Shown here in pieces: positions 25,660 through 35,104 of a stretch of 52,906 nucleotides of DNA. The notes below the pieces were generated by a model. That model saw only the letters and a list, made by a program, of their open reading frames with translations. It was not told where the DNA came from and did no database searches. Source of the stretch: Mucilaginibacter pineti (GTDB taxonomy: Bacteria > Bacteroidota > Bacteroidia > Sphingobacteriales > Sphingobacteriaceae). The translations under genes were made by a program, and so were the position numbers. Positions within the stretch are counted from its first letter, which is position 1, and each line of letters begins with the position of its first letter. The stretch lies in the NCBI RefSeq assembly GCF_900101875.1, contig NZ_FNAI01000024.1:1-52906 (forward strand). The letters run 5' to 3'.

Positions 25660-26760
25660 TTGATTGAACTATTGGCAATACAACAAGAACATTTATATTT
25701 AAAAGCCGATTTACAACAACGTAACCAACTAATTTTGAAGCAAAGCTCAGATTTTATTCCATGTTATTCTGCCACCAAAATTTATATATTTTGCCCGGCA
25801 GGGTTTGCAACGGGAGGGCCCGAAGCATTGCACCAATTAGGGGCCCGCTTAAAAGAATTGGGTTTTAATGCTTTTATGCACTACTACACCACGCCCGATA
25901 GTGTAGATGTTGTACACGAAAATTATAAAAAATATGGTGTGCCCGTGACCGATGAACTGGAAAACAAGGCCCAGCACATCATGGTTTTGCCAGAAACCCA
26001 CTTGCTGCCTATTTTTGAAGACAAGTATCAGTTTATCCGTAAGGCTATTTGGTGGCTTAGCGTAGTTAATTATTACATTACCCAAAACGACTTTGCAGAC
26101 ACTATAAAAGATAGGCCTTTTTTTAAGTTGAGAGCTTATTTTGGCGATTTCAGGCTGGCAACATTCAGAAAGCTGCGCCGGCGTAACGATGTTATAAATA
26201 TCAGCCATTCGCATTTTTCAAAAGTTCACTTGCTGGAAAACAGAATAAAACCGGTGGGTGCAATATCAGATTATATGAACCATGCTTTTTTTGACCTAGT
26301 TAATGAAAGCACGGTAAAAGAAGACCTGATTATTTACAACCCCATAAAAAACGATGAGTTTTTAGCGGAGATCATGAGCCTTACACCAACCCTTAGCTGG
26401 ATGCCGATACAAGGCATGACACCGGTGCAGGTAGCCGCATTAATGAACCGCGCAAAATTATATATAGATTTTGGCTACCATCCCGGTAAAGAACGGATGC
26501 CACGCGAAGCCTGCATTATGCGTTGTAGTATGATAGTGGGTAAAAGTGGTTCGGCCGCCTACCAGGAAGATATGCCTATCCCCGATAAGTACAGGTTTGA
26601 AAAAAGCAGGGATCAGATACCCACCATTATTGAACGCATTAATGAATGCCTTAACAATTACGACAGGTTGATAGCCGATTTTGAACCCTATCGTAAAGCG
26701 CTGTACCGCGAAGAAGAAGAGTTTACAAACGCCATTAAACGTGTATTTGTGCAGCAATAA
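25660..26760 (+). CDS. GT4-like glycosyltransferase in polysaccharide cluster
   Basis: The 366-residue frame has a Rossmann-like N-terminal strand (KIYIFCPAGFATGGPEALHQ) typical of GT-B enzymes that bind a sugar nucleotide, and a C-terminal half with FGYHPGKERMPREACIMRCS, where GT4 enzymes have their donor-binding glutamates. I call it GT4-like with caution. No ATG lies near the N-terminus: the frame opens with TTG directly after a TAA, and other TTG codons follow at 25672 and 25735. The first 40 residues may be non-coding, because homologous proteins usually start at the KIYIF strand. A terminator follows right after the stop. Confidence 0.65.
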   Translation: MIELLAIQQEHLYLKADLQQRNQLILKQSSDFIPCYSATKIYIFCPAGFATGGPEALHQLGARLKELGFNAFMHYYTTPDSVDVVHENYKKYGVPVTDELENKAQHIMVLPETHLLPIFEDKYQFIRKAIWWLSVVNYYITQNDFADTIKDRPFFKLRAYFGDFRLATFRKLRRRNDVINISHSHFSKVHLLENRIKPVGAISDYMNHAFFDLVNESTVKEDLIIYNPIKNDEFLAEIMSLTPTLSWMPIQGMTPVQVAALMNRAKLYIDFGYHPGKERMPREACIMRCSMIVGKSGSAAYQEDMPIPDKYRFEKSRDQIPTIIERINECLNNYDRLIADFEPYRKALYREEEEFTNAIKRVFVQQ

Positions 26761-26789
26761 AAAAGCCACCCGGTTTAGGGGATGGCTTT
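26761..26789. terminator. terminator between GT4-like gene and beta-barrel gene
   Basis: The stem AAAGCCA/TGGCTTT continues with CCC/GGG and a bulge, starting right at the stop codon of the rightward gene. It can also serve the convergent gene that ends at 26812. Confidence 0.75.
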
Positions 26790-26811
26790 CATTGGCATTA
26801 TATTTCTTTTA

Positions 26812-27489
26812 TTACTGGAATTTAAATCCTAAACCAATTTGCCAAACCTGGTTGCGGTAATCTGGCAGGTATGAATCAGCATACGGATGATTTGCCGATA
26901 GGTCGATATTGTAACGGCCCCTTAACTCCACATTTCTGTTCAAGTCAATACTAACGCCTATAACGCCGCTCACCACGTTTTGGTCGCCGCGGTTGTTGTA
27001 GCTTTCCTGGTACGAGTTGTTAAAGCCCGTTTCATAGGTGTTTTTTGTTGATGTTAAAAAGTTTAGCTGTGGTCCAATTACTACTGCGAAGCCTGGGGCC
27101 AGCCTTAATTTGGCCAACAGTGGTACGTCGATATAATTAGTGCGCTGGGTAAACTTGCCATAATCGGTATTGGCGCTATAGCCCTTTTGCGAAAACAACA
27201 GCTCGGGCGCAAATGATAACGGGTACACCAGCGGGATATCCAATGTTAAACCCGCGTTTAGGCCAGCAATGCTACCCGTGCTAAAGTTAGCGTCATAAGC
27301 ATCAATAGTGTTTGATATATTAAGCCCGGCGGTTAAACCAACTTTAATACGGTAAAAATCGTCATATTGCCTGTTCGATTCATGACGGACAACCCGTTGC
27401 GGAGGCCTGCGGTGGGGGCGGTAATACCTTTGTGCGCTGGCCGCGCCGGCAGTGAATAAGCATATCGCTAAAAAAATAATTTTTTTCAT
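26812..27489 (-). CDS. outer-membrane beta-barrel protein (PorT-like)
   Basis: The 225-residue protein has a signal peptide (MKKIIFLAICLFTAGAASAQ), a basic linker (RYYRPHRRPPQRVV) and an eight-strand-type barrel with the usual alternating pattern, for instance KVGLTAGLNISNT and FAPELLFSQKGYS, ending in an aromatic residue before the last residue (LGFKFQ) as outer-membrane proteins do. The domain is of the OMP_b-brl_2 kind. I start at 27489, where the signal peptide begins, and not at the upstream ATG 27582, which would add a non-signal 31-residue leader. The function is unknown; some relatives are involved in secretion. Confidence 0.82.
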   Translation of the reverse strand: MKKIIFLAICLFTAGAASAQRYYRPHRRPPQRVVRHESNRQYDDFYRIKVGLTAGLNISNTIDAYDANFSTGSIAGLNAGLTLDIPLVYPLSFAPELLFSQKGYSANTDYGKFTQRTNYIDVPLLAKLRLAPGFAVVIGPQLNFLTSTKNTYETGFNNSYQESYNNRGDQNVVSGVIGVSIDLNRNVELRGRYNIDLSANHPYADSYLPDYRNQVWQIGLGFKFQ

Positions 27490-27728
27490 TTTTAATGTTT
27501 TTTTCGTGTTATAATTTGTTTTTAATAGGTACTCAAGAGGGCTTCGCCGTTTTAATGGTAATGGTTTGTCAGGGACCTTCATGTTTTGTGGTCCATGATT
27601 ATTGCTTTGTTAGTATGTTTTATATAGGCATAGAGTAAAAATTAAGCCAAAGGTTTATTTACGGTTTGATTTTTGTAAATAATAGCTCAACCGGCCCCCG
27701 CTAAAACACATTTATACTACATTTGACC

Positions 27729-29495
27729 ATGCCAAAATTGAATACCCGTTTGTGCCGCACCTTTATTATTGCCCTTAATTTTATTGTAGTGAGTGCTGTT
27801 GCTCAAAATCAGCAGCGTAAAATACCCGCCGAAAATTCCGCTGATGCCATCAGGGCACCATACATACAAACATTGGGTAAGCCCAACCATTGGGTAGATT
27901 CTGTATACCATAAAATGAGCCGCAGGCAACGGGTGGCCCAACTGATATTTGTAAGGGCGCATACCAATAAAGGACCGCGATACGAAGATTCTGTTGGCAG
28001 GATAATAAAGGAACTTGAAGTGGGCGGATTGGTGTTCTTTCAGGGTGGCCCGGGCAGGCAATTAAACCTTATCAATAAATACCAAAAAATAACAAAAGTA
28101 CCGCTGCTGATAGCAATGGACGGCGAATGGGGATTAGGCATGCGCCTGGACTCGACCATATCATATCCATACCAGATGACGCTTGGTGCCATACAGGATA
28201 ATACGCTGATCTATAAAATGGGGCAGCAGGTGGCCTATGATTTTAAACGGATTGGGATGCAGCTGAATTTTGGCCCCGATATGGATATCAATAACAACCC
28301 CAATAACCCCGTGATCAATTACCGCTCCTTTGGCGATAATATGTATAATGTGGCAAAAAAAGGCATTGCCTATTTTACTGGTATGCAGGCCAGCGGCTTA
28401 CTAACCACTGCCAAGCATTTCCCCGGGCATGGCGATACCAATGTCGATTCGCACTTCGATCTGCCCTTACTGCCTTACAGTCGTGCCAGACTCGATTCGC
28501 TGGAAGAATATCCTTTTCGCGAAGCGGTAAATGCCGGCATCAGTGGGGTAATGATAGCTCACATGAGCATCCCCGCGCTTGATAGTACAAAGAATTTGCC
28601 ATCTACCCTGTCGCGCCCTATAGTAACCGGTATGTTAAAAGATTCATTACGTTTTAAGGGGCTTGTAGTATCCGACGCTATGGAGATGAAAGGTGTTACC
28701 AAATATTTTCCCAATGGCGATGCCGATGTGCGTGCTTTTATAGCCGGTAATGATATCATCGAATTATCGGAGAACTCCGAACGCGCTATAAAGCTCATCC
28801 GCAAGGCGGTACGCAGAGGGCAAATAAGTCCTGAGGAATTTGAAGCCAAGGTGAAAAAGGTATTGGCCGCTAAATACTGGGCCGGACTTAATCAATATAA
28901 ATCCGCTTCGCCGGTAAATTTAAGCGAGGATCTTAACCGCCAGCCGGCAAAAGAACTTGTACAGCAACTGAGCGATGCCTCGGTAACATTAATTAAGGGC
29001 GATGCGGCAACTGTTAAGCTCAATCCGTTTTTGAAAACTGCTATCCTCAGTATTGGCGTATCATCGCCAACTGTTTTTCAGCAGGAGGCTGCCAGAAGTT
29101 TTCCTAACAGCAAGATATTTATGGTTGATAAAAATACTCCGGCTATCGAACTTAAAAACATACTCGGCTTGCTTAACCAATATCAGCAAATAATAGTAGG
29201 TGTACATGATACCCGCCTGCGCCCCCAAAGTAAACTCGATTACACAAGCGACGTAAAACTCATGATAGCCGACCTCGCATCCCGCAAAAACACTGTAATA
29301 AGTGTATTTGCTAATGCTTACACCATTGCCGGTCTGCCCGGTATCGAAAAAAGCAACGCCTTGTTAGTATGTTATCAAATGAGTCCCGAACTTCAAAAAT
29401 CGGCAGTAAAAGTTATAGCCGGTGTGTTAAAACCTACCGGTAAACTGCCGGTTAGTGTAAATACATTTTTTACTACGGGTACGGGGATGCAGTAA
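27729..29495 (+). CDS. glycoside hydrolase family 3, NagZ-type
   Basis: The 588-residue secreted enzyme has a signal sequence (RLCRTFIIALNFIVVSAVAQ), a GH3 TIM-barrel domain (about 55-395) with the NagZ signature KHFPGHGDTNVDSH (about 227-240; His-Asp dyad) and catalytic-nucleophile region VVSDAMEMKG, and a second alpha/beta domain (about 400-588). It should cleave beta-N-acetylglucosamine from muropeptides or other glycans in the periplasm. Many Bacteroidota homologues are about 1000 residues and carry a C-terminal beta-lactamase-like domain; this one stops at the domain border. A TACATTTG box ends 3 bases before the ATG, so the leader would be almost absent if the box is used. Confidence 0.88.
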   Translation: MPKLNTRLCRTFIIALNFIVVSAVAQNQQRKIPAENSADAIRAPYIQTLGKPNHWVDSVYHKMSRRQRVAQLIFVRAHTNKGPRYEDSVGRIIKELEVGGLVFFQGGPGRQLNLINKYQKITKVPLLIAMDGEWGLGMRLDSTISYPYQMTLGAIQDNTLIYKMGQQVAYDFKRIGMQLNFGPDMDINNNPNNPVINYRSFGDNMYNVAKKGIAYFTGMQASGLLTTAKHFPGHGDTNVDSHFDLPLLPYSRARLDSLEEYPFREAVNAGISGVMIAHMSIPALDSTKNLPSTLSRPIVTGMLKDSLRFKGLVVSDAMEMKGVTKYFPNGDADVRAFIAGNDIIELSENSERAIKLIRKAVRRGQISPEEFEAKVKKVLAAKYWAGLNQYKSASPVNLSEDLNRQPAKELVQQLSDASVTLIKGDAATVKLNPFLKTAILSIGVSSPTVFQQEAARSFPNSKIFMVDKNTPAIELKNILGLLNQYQQIIVGVHDTRLRPQSKLDYTSDVKLMIADLASRKNTVISVFANAYTIAGLPGIEKSNALLVCYQMSPELQKSAVKVIAGVLKPTGKLPVSVNTFFTTGTGMQ

Positions 29496-29511
29496 GGAGA
29501 GATTCTCCATT

Positions 29512-29593
29512 TTGTCATTCTGAGCGTAGCGAAGAATCTAATATGCGATATAAAAGTTGGCGAATAGATTCTTCGCTACGCTCAGAATGACAA
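29512..29593. repeat. 28-bp perfect inverted repeat, dispersed palindrome
   Basis: The arms 29512-29539 and 29566-29593 are perfect complements around a 26-base spacer. The same core (TCATTCTGAGCGTAGCGAAG) is seen in degenerate form at 14695-14772. It follows the GH3 stop by 16 bases and may serve as terminator. Confidence 0.85.
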
Positions 29594-29677
29594 CCCACTT
29601 TTTTATCTTTATCACAAAAACATTACCTCCGTTCAGGTTGCCATCCCGCCTATCCTTTGCTATATTTACTAAACAAT

Positions 29678-32600
29678 ATGCAATCAAACCTTAATAAATA
29701 TAACGAAAAATTTCAGGCAGCTTTGGCGGGTTTAAACCCCGAACAGTTGGCGGCCGTTAATAAAATGGATGGCCCCGTGCTGGTAGTTGCCGGACCAGGT
29801 ACGGGCAAAACGCAGATCCTGGCTGCACGCATCGGCAAGATCCTTACAGACACCGATGCCTTAGCCAGCGAAATTTTGTGCCTTACCTATACCGATGCCG
29901 GGGCGGTTGCCATGCGCAAGCGCTTGTTTGAGTTTATTGGTCCGGATGCTTACCGCATTAACATATACACGTTTCACGCTTTTTGTAACGAGATCATCCA
30001 GGAAAACCTGGAGTACTTTGGCAAGCTAAATCTCGAGTCGCTGTCTGACCTGGAATCGGCCATGCTGTTTCGCGAGTTAGTGGATGATTTTGATAACGAC
30101 CATTTGCTGAAGCGTTTCACCGGCGATGTTTATTATGATACCAAGCGCCTCAAAGACCTGTTCAGCACCATGAAACGCGAGAACTGGGATGTTGGGATGA
30201 TAGAGGCGGCCGTGCAGGAATATCTTGATGATATCCCCAATCGCGAGGAGTTTATTTATAAACGCGCCAACGCCAAAACGGGCATTAAAGTAGGCGACCC
30301 CAAACAAAAAGATATCGACGCCGCGCACGAGCTCATGAAAAAGCTGGTTGCCGCGGTTCGCGAATACAAAAATTACGATACCAAGATGAAGGCCCGCGGG
30401 CGGTATGATTATGACGATATGATCATTTGGGTACTGCGCGCCTTTAGGGATAATGAAGAGATCCTGCGAAAATATCAGGAGCGTTACCAGTATATATTGG
30501 TTGATGAATTCCAGGATACCAGCGGCTCGCAAAACGAACTGCTGCGCTTTTTACTGAACTATTGGGATGTTCCTAACGTATTTGTAGTGGGCGATGACGA
30601 CCAATCCATCTTCAAATTTCAAGGGGCCAACATGAAAAACATCCTTGATTTTGCTACGGATTATGTAGATACCCTGCATACGGTGGTATTAAAGCACAAT
30701 TACCGCTCAAACCAGCATATTCTTGATATTTCAAAGGCGCTCATCAACAATAATTTTGAAAGGTTAACAAGTCAGCTGAAGCTGGATAAAGACCTCCGTG
30801 CATCGCACCAGCGCTTTGCCGAGCTTACGGTTAAACCAACCATCCGCGAGTATGAAAACCCCGACCAGGAACTGGTGGATGTATCGGCACAAATAAAACA
30901 ACTGATTGATAACGGCACCGAAGCCGGCGAAATTGCAGTGATATACCGTAACCATAGCCAGGTGGAGGAAATGATCAAATACCTCGACAACCAGAAGATA
31001 GCAGTAAATACCAAACGCAAGATCGACATCCTTACCCAGCCATTTGGCGAAAAGATCATCAATATTTTACGTTACCTGGCAATGGAGCTCGATTCGCCCT
31101 ATAGTGGCGATGAACTGTTGTTCGAGATTCTGCACTACGATTTTTTTAGTATTGCACCTATCGAAGTCGCCAAAGCCAGTATAGCGGTATCCAAAGAAAA
31201 TTACGGCAGCATCAGCAGTAATAAACCCAAAACATCTCTGCGCCGCTACATACATGAAATGCGCGTGCCAGCCCAGCCAGATCTGTTCGACCCCGCCAAA
31301 AACGTGGCGATGAAGTACCTCATTAATGATATTGATGAGTTGCTGCAATCGGCGGTGAGTAAAACGCTGCAAGCCTTTTTTCAGGATGTAATAGCCAAAA
31401 TGGGCATCCTGCGCTATATCATGCAGCAGGCTGATAAAGGCGGCCACATGCAAATGCTCACCAGTTTTTTTGATTTTTTAAAGGACGAAAGCCGCAAAAA
31501 TCCCGAGATAAAATTATCAGACCTTATTGCCACCATCGAACTGATGAAGAAAAACACCATCAGGCTTGATCTGAACCAGGTGATCTTCAGCGATAACGGC
31601 GTAAACTTTTTAACCGCTCACGGCTCCAAAGGACTGGAGTTTGAGCACGTGTTTTTTATAGGCTGTGATAAACGCACCTGGGACAGCAAGGGCCGTAACA
31701 GTGGTTTCAGCTACCCCGATACCCTTACCCGTGCAGCATCTGACGATATTGCACAAAAAGAAGAGGGTAGGAGGTTATTTTATGTTGCCATTACCCGCGC
31801 CAAACAATGCCTCATGGTATCATACGCAGGGAAGGACAAAAATGGAAAAGCCCAGGAATCGAGCCAGTTTGTGGGCGAGATACTGGCCAGTACCGATCTG
31901 GAAGTGCACTATCCAAAAGTTACCGAAGATACCATGCTGGGCTTTTACATGACCCAGTTTAGCGAAGCCGAAAAGCCAAAGGTAGAGCTACTTGATAAAA
32001 ATTATATTACCCAGTTGCTGCAAAGCTATACGCTGTCGGTAACGCATTTAAATAATTATTTAGATTGCCCGCTGCGGTTTTATTTTCAGTGTTTGATAAG
32101 GGTGCCATCGGGCAAAAGTCCATCGGCAACGTTTGGGCAGGCCGTTCACTGGGCGTTGAATAAAACTTACCGGTTGCTTAAAGAGAATAACGACGAGTTT
32201 CTATCCACCGAACAATTTATGAACGAGTTTAGGTGGTACATGGGCCGCAACCGCGATTCGTTCACCAAAGATGAATTTAAGCTGCGCGTTGCCTACGGTG
32301 AAAAGATACTGCCGCCATACTATGAGCAAAATGTAAACACCTGGAACAAGGTAGCCGTTACCGAGCGCAGCATCAAAAATATTGAGATAAATGGCGTACC
32401 TATAAAAGGTAACCTGGACAAAATGGAATTTGATGGCAAGCACGTAACCGTGGTTGATTATAAAACGGGTAAGCTGAAAAATGCCAAAGACAAACTCCTG
32501 CGCCCAACCTTTGATGCCCCCATTGGCGGCGACTACTGGCGCCAGGGCGTGTTCTACAAAATATTGGTAGATCATGACCGCACCAACGACTGGGAGGTAG

Positions 32601-32848
32601 TAAGCACCATCTTCGATTTTGTAGAACCCATAAGCGAAGGCGAGTACCACCGCGAAAAATACGTGATAACCCCTGAGGATATTGAAGTGGTAACCACCCA
32701 GATAACCGAAACCTACAAGAAAATTATGGCTCACGATTTTAACACCGGCTGCGGCAAAAAAGAATGCGACTGGTGCCATTTCGTAAAAAGTAATTTTAAA
32801 CAGGTAGAGGAGATGCTGACAGTGGTGAGCGAGGAAGAGGAAGAGTAA
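29678..32848 (+). CDS. UvrD/RecB-type helicase with Fe-S PD-(D/E)XK nuclease
   Basis: The 1056-residue protein joins an SF1A helicase with a C-terminal nuclease. Helicase motifs are Walker A GPGTGKT (39-45), LCLTYTDAGAVAMRKR, DEFQDTSGSQNE, GDDDQSIFKFQGA, HNYRS, LTAHGSKGLEFEHVFF and RRLFYVAITRAKQ. The nuclease part (about 785-1045) has GQAVHWALNKTY and the catalytic VVDYKTGK. A cysteine in LDCPLRFYF (about 796) and three in CGKKECDWC near the end form the layout of the iron-sulfur staple known from AddB. The enzyme likely processes DNA ends for recombination repair. It is a solo gene here with no addA or recC partner nearby. The start is at the ATG 29678; an upstream TTG is in frame. Confidence 0.9.
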   Translation: MQSNLNKYNEKFQAALAGLNPEQLAAVNKMDGPVLVVAGPGTGKTQILAARIGKILTDTDALASEILCLTYTDAGAVAMRKRLFEFIGPDAYRINIYTFHAFCNEIIQENLEYFGKLNLESLSDLESAMLFRELVDDFDNDHLLKRFTGDVYYDTKRLKDLFSTMKRENWDVGMIEAAVQEYLDDIPNREEFIYKRANAKTGIKVGDPKQKDIDAAHELMKKLVAAVREYKNYDTKMKARGRYDYDDMIIWVLRAFRDNEEILRKYQERYQYILVDEFQDTSGSQNELLRFLLNYWDVPNVFVVGDDDQSIFKFQGANMKNILDFATDYVDTLHTVVLKHNYRSNQHILDISKALINNNFERLTSQLKLDKDLRASHQRFAELTVKPTIREYENPDQELVDVSAQIKQLIDNGTEAGEIAVIYRNHSQVEEMIKYLDNQKIAVNTKRKIDILTQPFGEKIINILRYLAMELDSPYSGDELLFEILHYDFFSIAPIEVAKASIAVSKENYGSISSNKPKTSLRRYIHEMRVPAQPDLFDPAKNVAMKYLINDIDELLQSAVSKTLQAFFQDVIAKMGILRYIMQQADKGGHMQMLTSFFDFLKDESRKNPEIKLSDLIATIELMKKNTIRLDLNQVIFSDNGVNFLTAHGSKGLEFEHVFFIGCDKRTWDSKGRNSGFSYPDTLTRAASDDIAQKEEGRRLFYVAITRAKQCLMVSYAGKDKNGKAQESSQFVGEILASTDLEVHYPKVTEDTMLGFYMTQFSEAEKPKVELLDKNYITQLLQSYTLSVTHLNNYLDCPLRFYFQCLIRVPSGKSPSATFGQAVHWALNKTYRLLKENNDEFLSTEQFMNEFRWYMGRNRDSFTKDEFKLRVAYGEKILPPYYEQNVNTWNKVAVTERSIKNIEINGVPIKGNLDKMEFDGKHVTVVDYKTGKLKNAKDKLLRPTFDAPIGGDYWRQGVFYKILVDHDRTNDWEVVSTIFDFVEPISEGEYHREKYVITPEDIEVVTTQITETYKKIMAHDFNTGCGKKECDWCHFVKSNFKQVEEMLTVVSEEEEE

Positions 32849-32864
32849 AATTGTAGAGACGTTT

Positions 32865-33055
32865 AATTCCCCTCTTGAGAGGGGGCGCAGGGGGAAAGAG
32901 CGCGAGCAGGGGTGTGTTTATACGTGCGATGAACACACCCCTTCGCCCCTCTCAAGAGGGGAATCGCACTACCCCAGGCTTTTTAATAATCATAATATAA
33001 AAATCCCCCTCTTGAGAAGGGGCACGAAGGATGGAGCGATGGCAGGGGTGTGTTA
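32865..33055. repeat. dispersed palindromic repeat, one full and one half copy
   Basis: The gap of 273 bases between the helicase and the M28 gene holds arms at 32865-32884 and 32946-32965 (CCCCTCTTGAGAGGGG type) with AGGGGTGTGTT words between, and a further half copy at 33004-33055. These are short intergenic palindromes of the kind found many times in related genomes. I see no gene in this gap. Confidence 0.75.
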
Positions 33056-33121
33056 CGCAAGCAAAGAAATCATGAAAATCCTTTAATTCCATAAATCAAG
33101 GTTCAGACAAATCACCACACT

Positions 33122-34468
33122 ATGAAATACATAAAAACATTAATCCTCCTGTTCATCGCCGCCTCTGCATCGGCGCAAACCATCATTAAGCCCGATGCAA
33201 ACATTAAGCAAATGGTTGATGAGGTATCGTCAAAAAACATTGAGGCAACTATTCGCAAGCTGGTAACTTTTAAAAGCAGGCATACCCTTAGCGATACCAG
33301 CAGCAAAACAACCGGGAGCGGTGCGGCCCGCAACTGGATAAAGGGCGAAATGGAAAAATATGCCAAAGAATCAAACGGACGCATGACCGTTCAGTTTGAT
33401 ACGTTTACGCAGCCAAAGGGTACCCGTATTGATAAACCTGTAAAACTCAAAAACGTACTGGCCATACTAAAAGGTACCGACCCAACCGACACCCGCGTTT
33501 ACCTGGTATCTGGTCATTATGATTCGCGTATTAATGATGTGATGGATGCCAACGGTACAGAACCGGGTGCCAATGATGATGCATCGGGCACGGCGCTTTC
33601 TATGGAACTGGCAAGAGTGATGGCTAAGCGGAGTTTCCCGGCTACCATTATTTTTGCTACCGTAGTTGGTGAGGAGCAGGGTTTGTATGGTTCAACCAAT
33701 GTAGCCAAACGCGCCAAAGCCGAAAAATGGAACATAGATGCCATGCTCAATAACGATATTGTAGGCAACACCCACGGCATGGAAACCGACCTGAAAGATA
33801 ACCGCAGCGTACGTGTTTTTAGCGATGGTGTAGCTACCGATGCTACGGATAAACAGGTTGCCGCGCTTAAATCATTGGGCGGCGAAAACGATAGTCCATC
33901 ACGCGAACTGGCCCGTTATGCCAAGGAAACCGGCGAACGTTATGTAGATCAACTGGATGTTAAACTCATTTACCGCCGCGACCGCTACCTGCGCGGCGGC
34001 GATCATTTGCCGTTTTTAGAGCAGGGTTTTACCGCCGTTAGGTTTACGGAGATGAATGAGGATTTTAACCGCCAGCACCAGAACATCCGCACCGAAAATG
34101 GCGTTGACTATGGCGATCTGCCCGATTTTGTTGATTTTAACTATGTGCAAAAAGTGGCGCGCATGAATCTTTCCGTGCTGGCAAACCTGGCATCGGCACC
34201 GGGTCGCCCGCAAAATGTGGGTATAGTAACCAGCGACCTCACCAATAAAACAAAGCTTACCTGGGAAGTTCCGGCCATCGGCAAAAAACCTGCCGGTTAC
34301 TATGTGCTTATGCGCGAAACTACCAGCCCCTACTGGGAAAAGAAGTTTTACGTAACCGATACCACAACAACGCTGGCTTATTCAAAGGACAATTACTTTT
34401 TCGCCGTGCAATCGGTAGATGCCGATGGGCACGAAAGTTTGCCGGTGTTTCCAAAACCGGTAAGATAA
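33122..34468 (+). CDS. secreted M28 zinc peptidase with C-terminal beta domain
   Basis: The 448-residue enzyme has a signal peptide ending ASAQT, an M28 aminopeptidase domain with zinc ligands in VSGHYDSR, PGANDDASGTA, GEEQGLYGS (catalytic Glu), NNDIVG and GGDHLPFLEQG, and a final fibronectin type III-like domain (about 365-448, with TWEVPAIGKKPAGYYV and FFAVQSVDADG). It should cleave peptides in the periplasm or outside the cell. The next gene lies 8 bases downstream. Confidence 0.9.
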   Translation: MKYIKTLILLFIAASASAQTIIKPDANIKQMVDEVSSKNIEATIRKLVTFKSRHTLSDTSSKTTGSGAARNWIKGEMEKYAKESNGRMTVQFDTFTQPKGTRIDKPVKLKNVLAILKGTDPTDTRVYLVSGHYDSRINDVMDANGTEPGANDDASGTALSMELARVMAKRSFPATIIFATVVGEEQGLYGSTNVAKRAKAEKWNIDAMLNNDIVGNTHGMETDLKDNRSVRVFSDGVATDATDKQVAALKSLGGENDSPSRELARYAKETGERYVDQLDVKLIYRRDRYLRGGDHLPFLEQGFTAVRFTEMNEDFNRQHQNIRTENGVDYGDLPDFVDFNYVQKVARMNLSVLANLASAPGRPQNVGIVTSDLTNKTKLTWEVPAIGKKPAGYYVLMRETTSPYWEKKFYVTDTTTTLAYSKDNYFFAVQSVDADGHESLPVFPKPVR

Positions 34469-34476
34469 AAGCAGAT

Positions 34477-35031
34477 ATGCAACAGAGTATTATTTTTAAT
34501 TTTATAGCAAGGGCTATTTTCAATGGGACGTTTATAATCGCCCTGTGTGTTATCGTTGTCGCGCTCTTCAAGATTAAATTGCATAAAATTAATAAGGCTA
34601 TATTAGTTAGTAGTGTCAATACGTTATTGCTCTCAGGGGCGATGATTTACGTGTTGATGTGGTTAACGGAAATTTTTAAAGCCTATTTTTGGGAAGGTGA
34701 TTATGAACAAATTACATTTACCAATCTTTTTTTTGGATCATATTGGTGGGCTGCGCTTGCATTGTTGGCTAAGAGCATACTTTTACCTCAAATTTTGTGG
34801 ATTAGGAAACTTCGCCACTCCTTTATTTCAACAATAGTAATAATTTCCTTTTGGCTACTAATTGATATTTTGGCCGTATTGTCCTACGGGTTGTCTGATA
34901 CATTTCAAAAGTTTAATTGGAAAGCATATGCGGTGGAATTGGTTTTTTACGCATTGATTTTAACAGGGCTATATTATATTTTGGAAAGGAGAATAGCGTT
35001 GCAATTGTCCGATTCGAATATTAAAAATTAA
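34477..35031 (+). CDS. multi-pass membrane protein of unknown function
   Basis: The 184-residue protein has four to five membrane helices (about 15-32, 42-62, 85-105, 115-138, 150-168) and a short polar C-terminus. No motif that I recognise is present. It starts 8 bases after the M28 peptidase gene and could share its transcript. Codon usage looks more AT-rich than that of the peptidase, which hints at a less conserved accessory gene. Confidence 0.7.
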   Translation: MQQSIIFNFIARAIFNGTFIIALCVIVVALFKIKLHKINKAILVSSVNTLLLSGAMIYVLMWLTEIFKAYFWEGDYEQITFTNLFFGSYWWAALALLAKSILLPQILWIRKLRHSFISTIVIISFWLLIDILAVLSYGLSDTFQKFNWKAYAVELVFYALILTGLYYILERRIALQLSDSNIKN

Positions 35032-35055
35032 CATAGGCAATTGAAAATTTAAAAG

Positions 35056-35088
35056 TCTCCCCTTTAGGGGAGATTTAGAGGGGCTTTT
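35056..35088 (+). terminator. terminator after the membrane protein gene
   Basis: The perfect 7-bp stem TCTCCCC/GGGGAGA with loop TTTA is followed by TTTAGAGGGGC and a T run. The sequence is also similar to the CCCCTCT-type dispersed palindromes, so a repeat may serve as the terminator. Confidence 0.7.
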
Positions 35089-35104
35089 TTATTAGTTTTG
35101 TATT

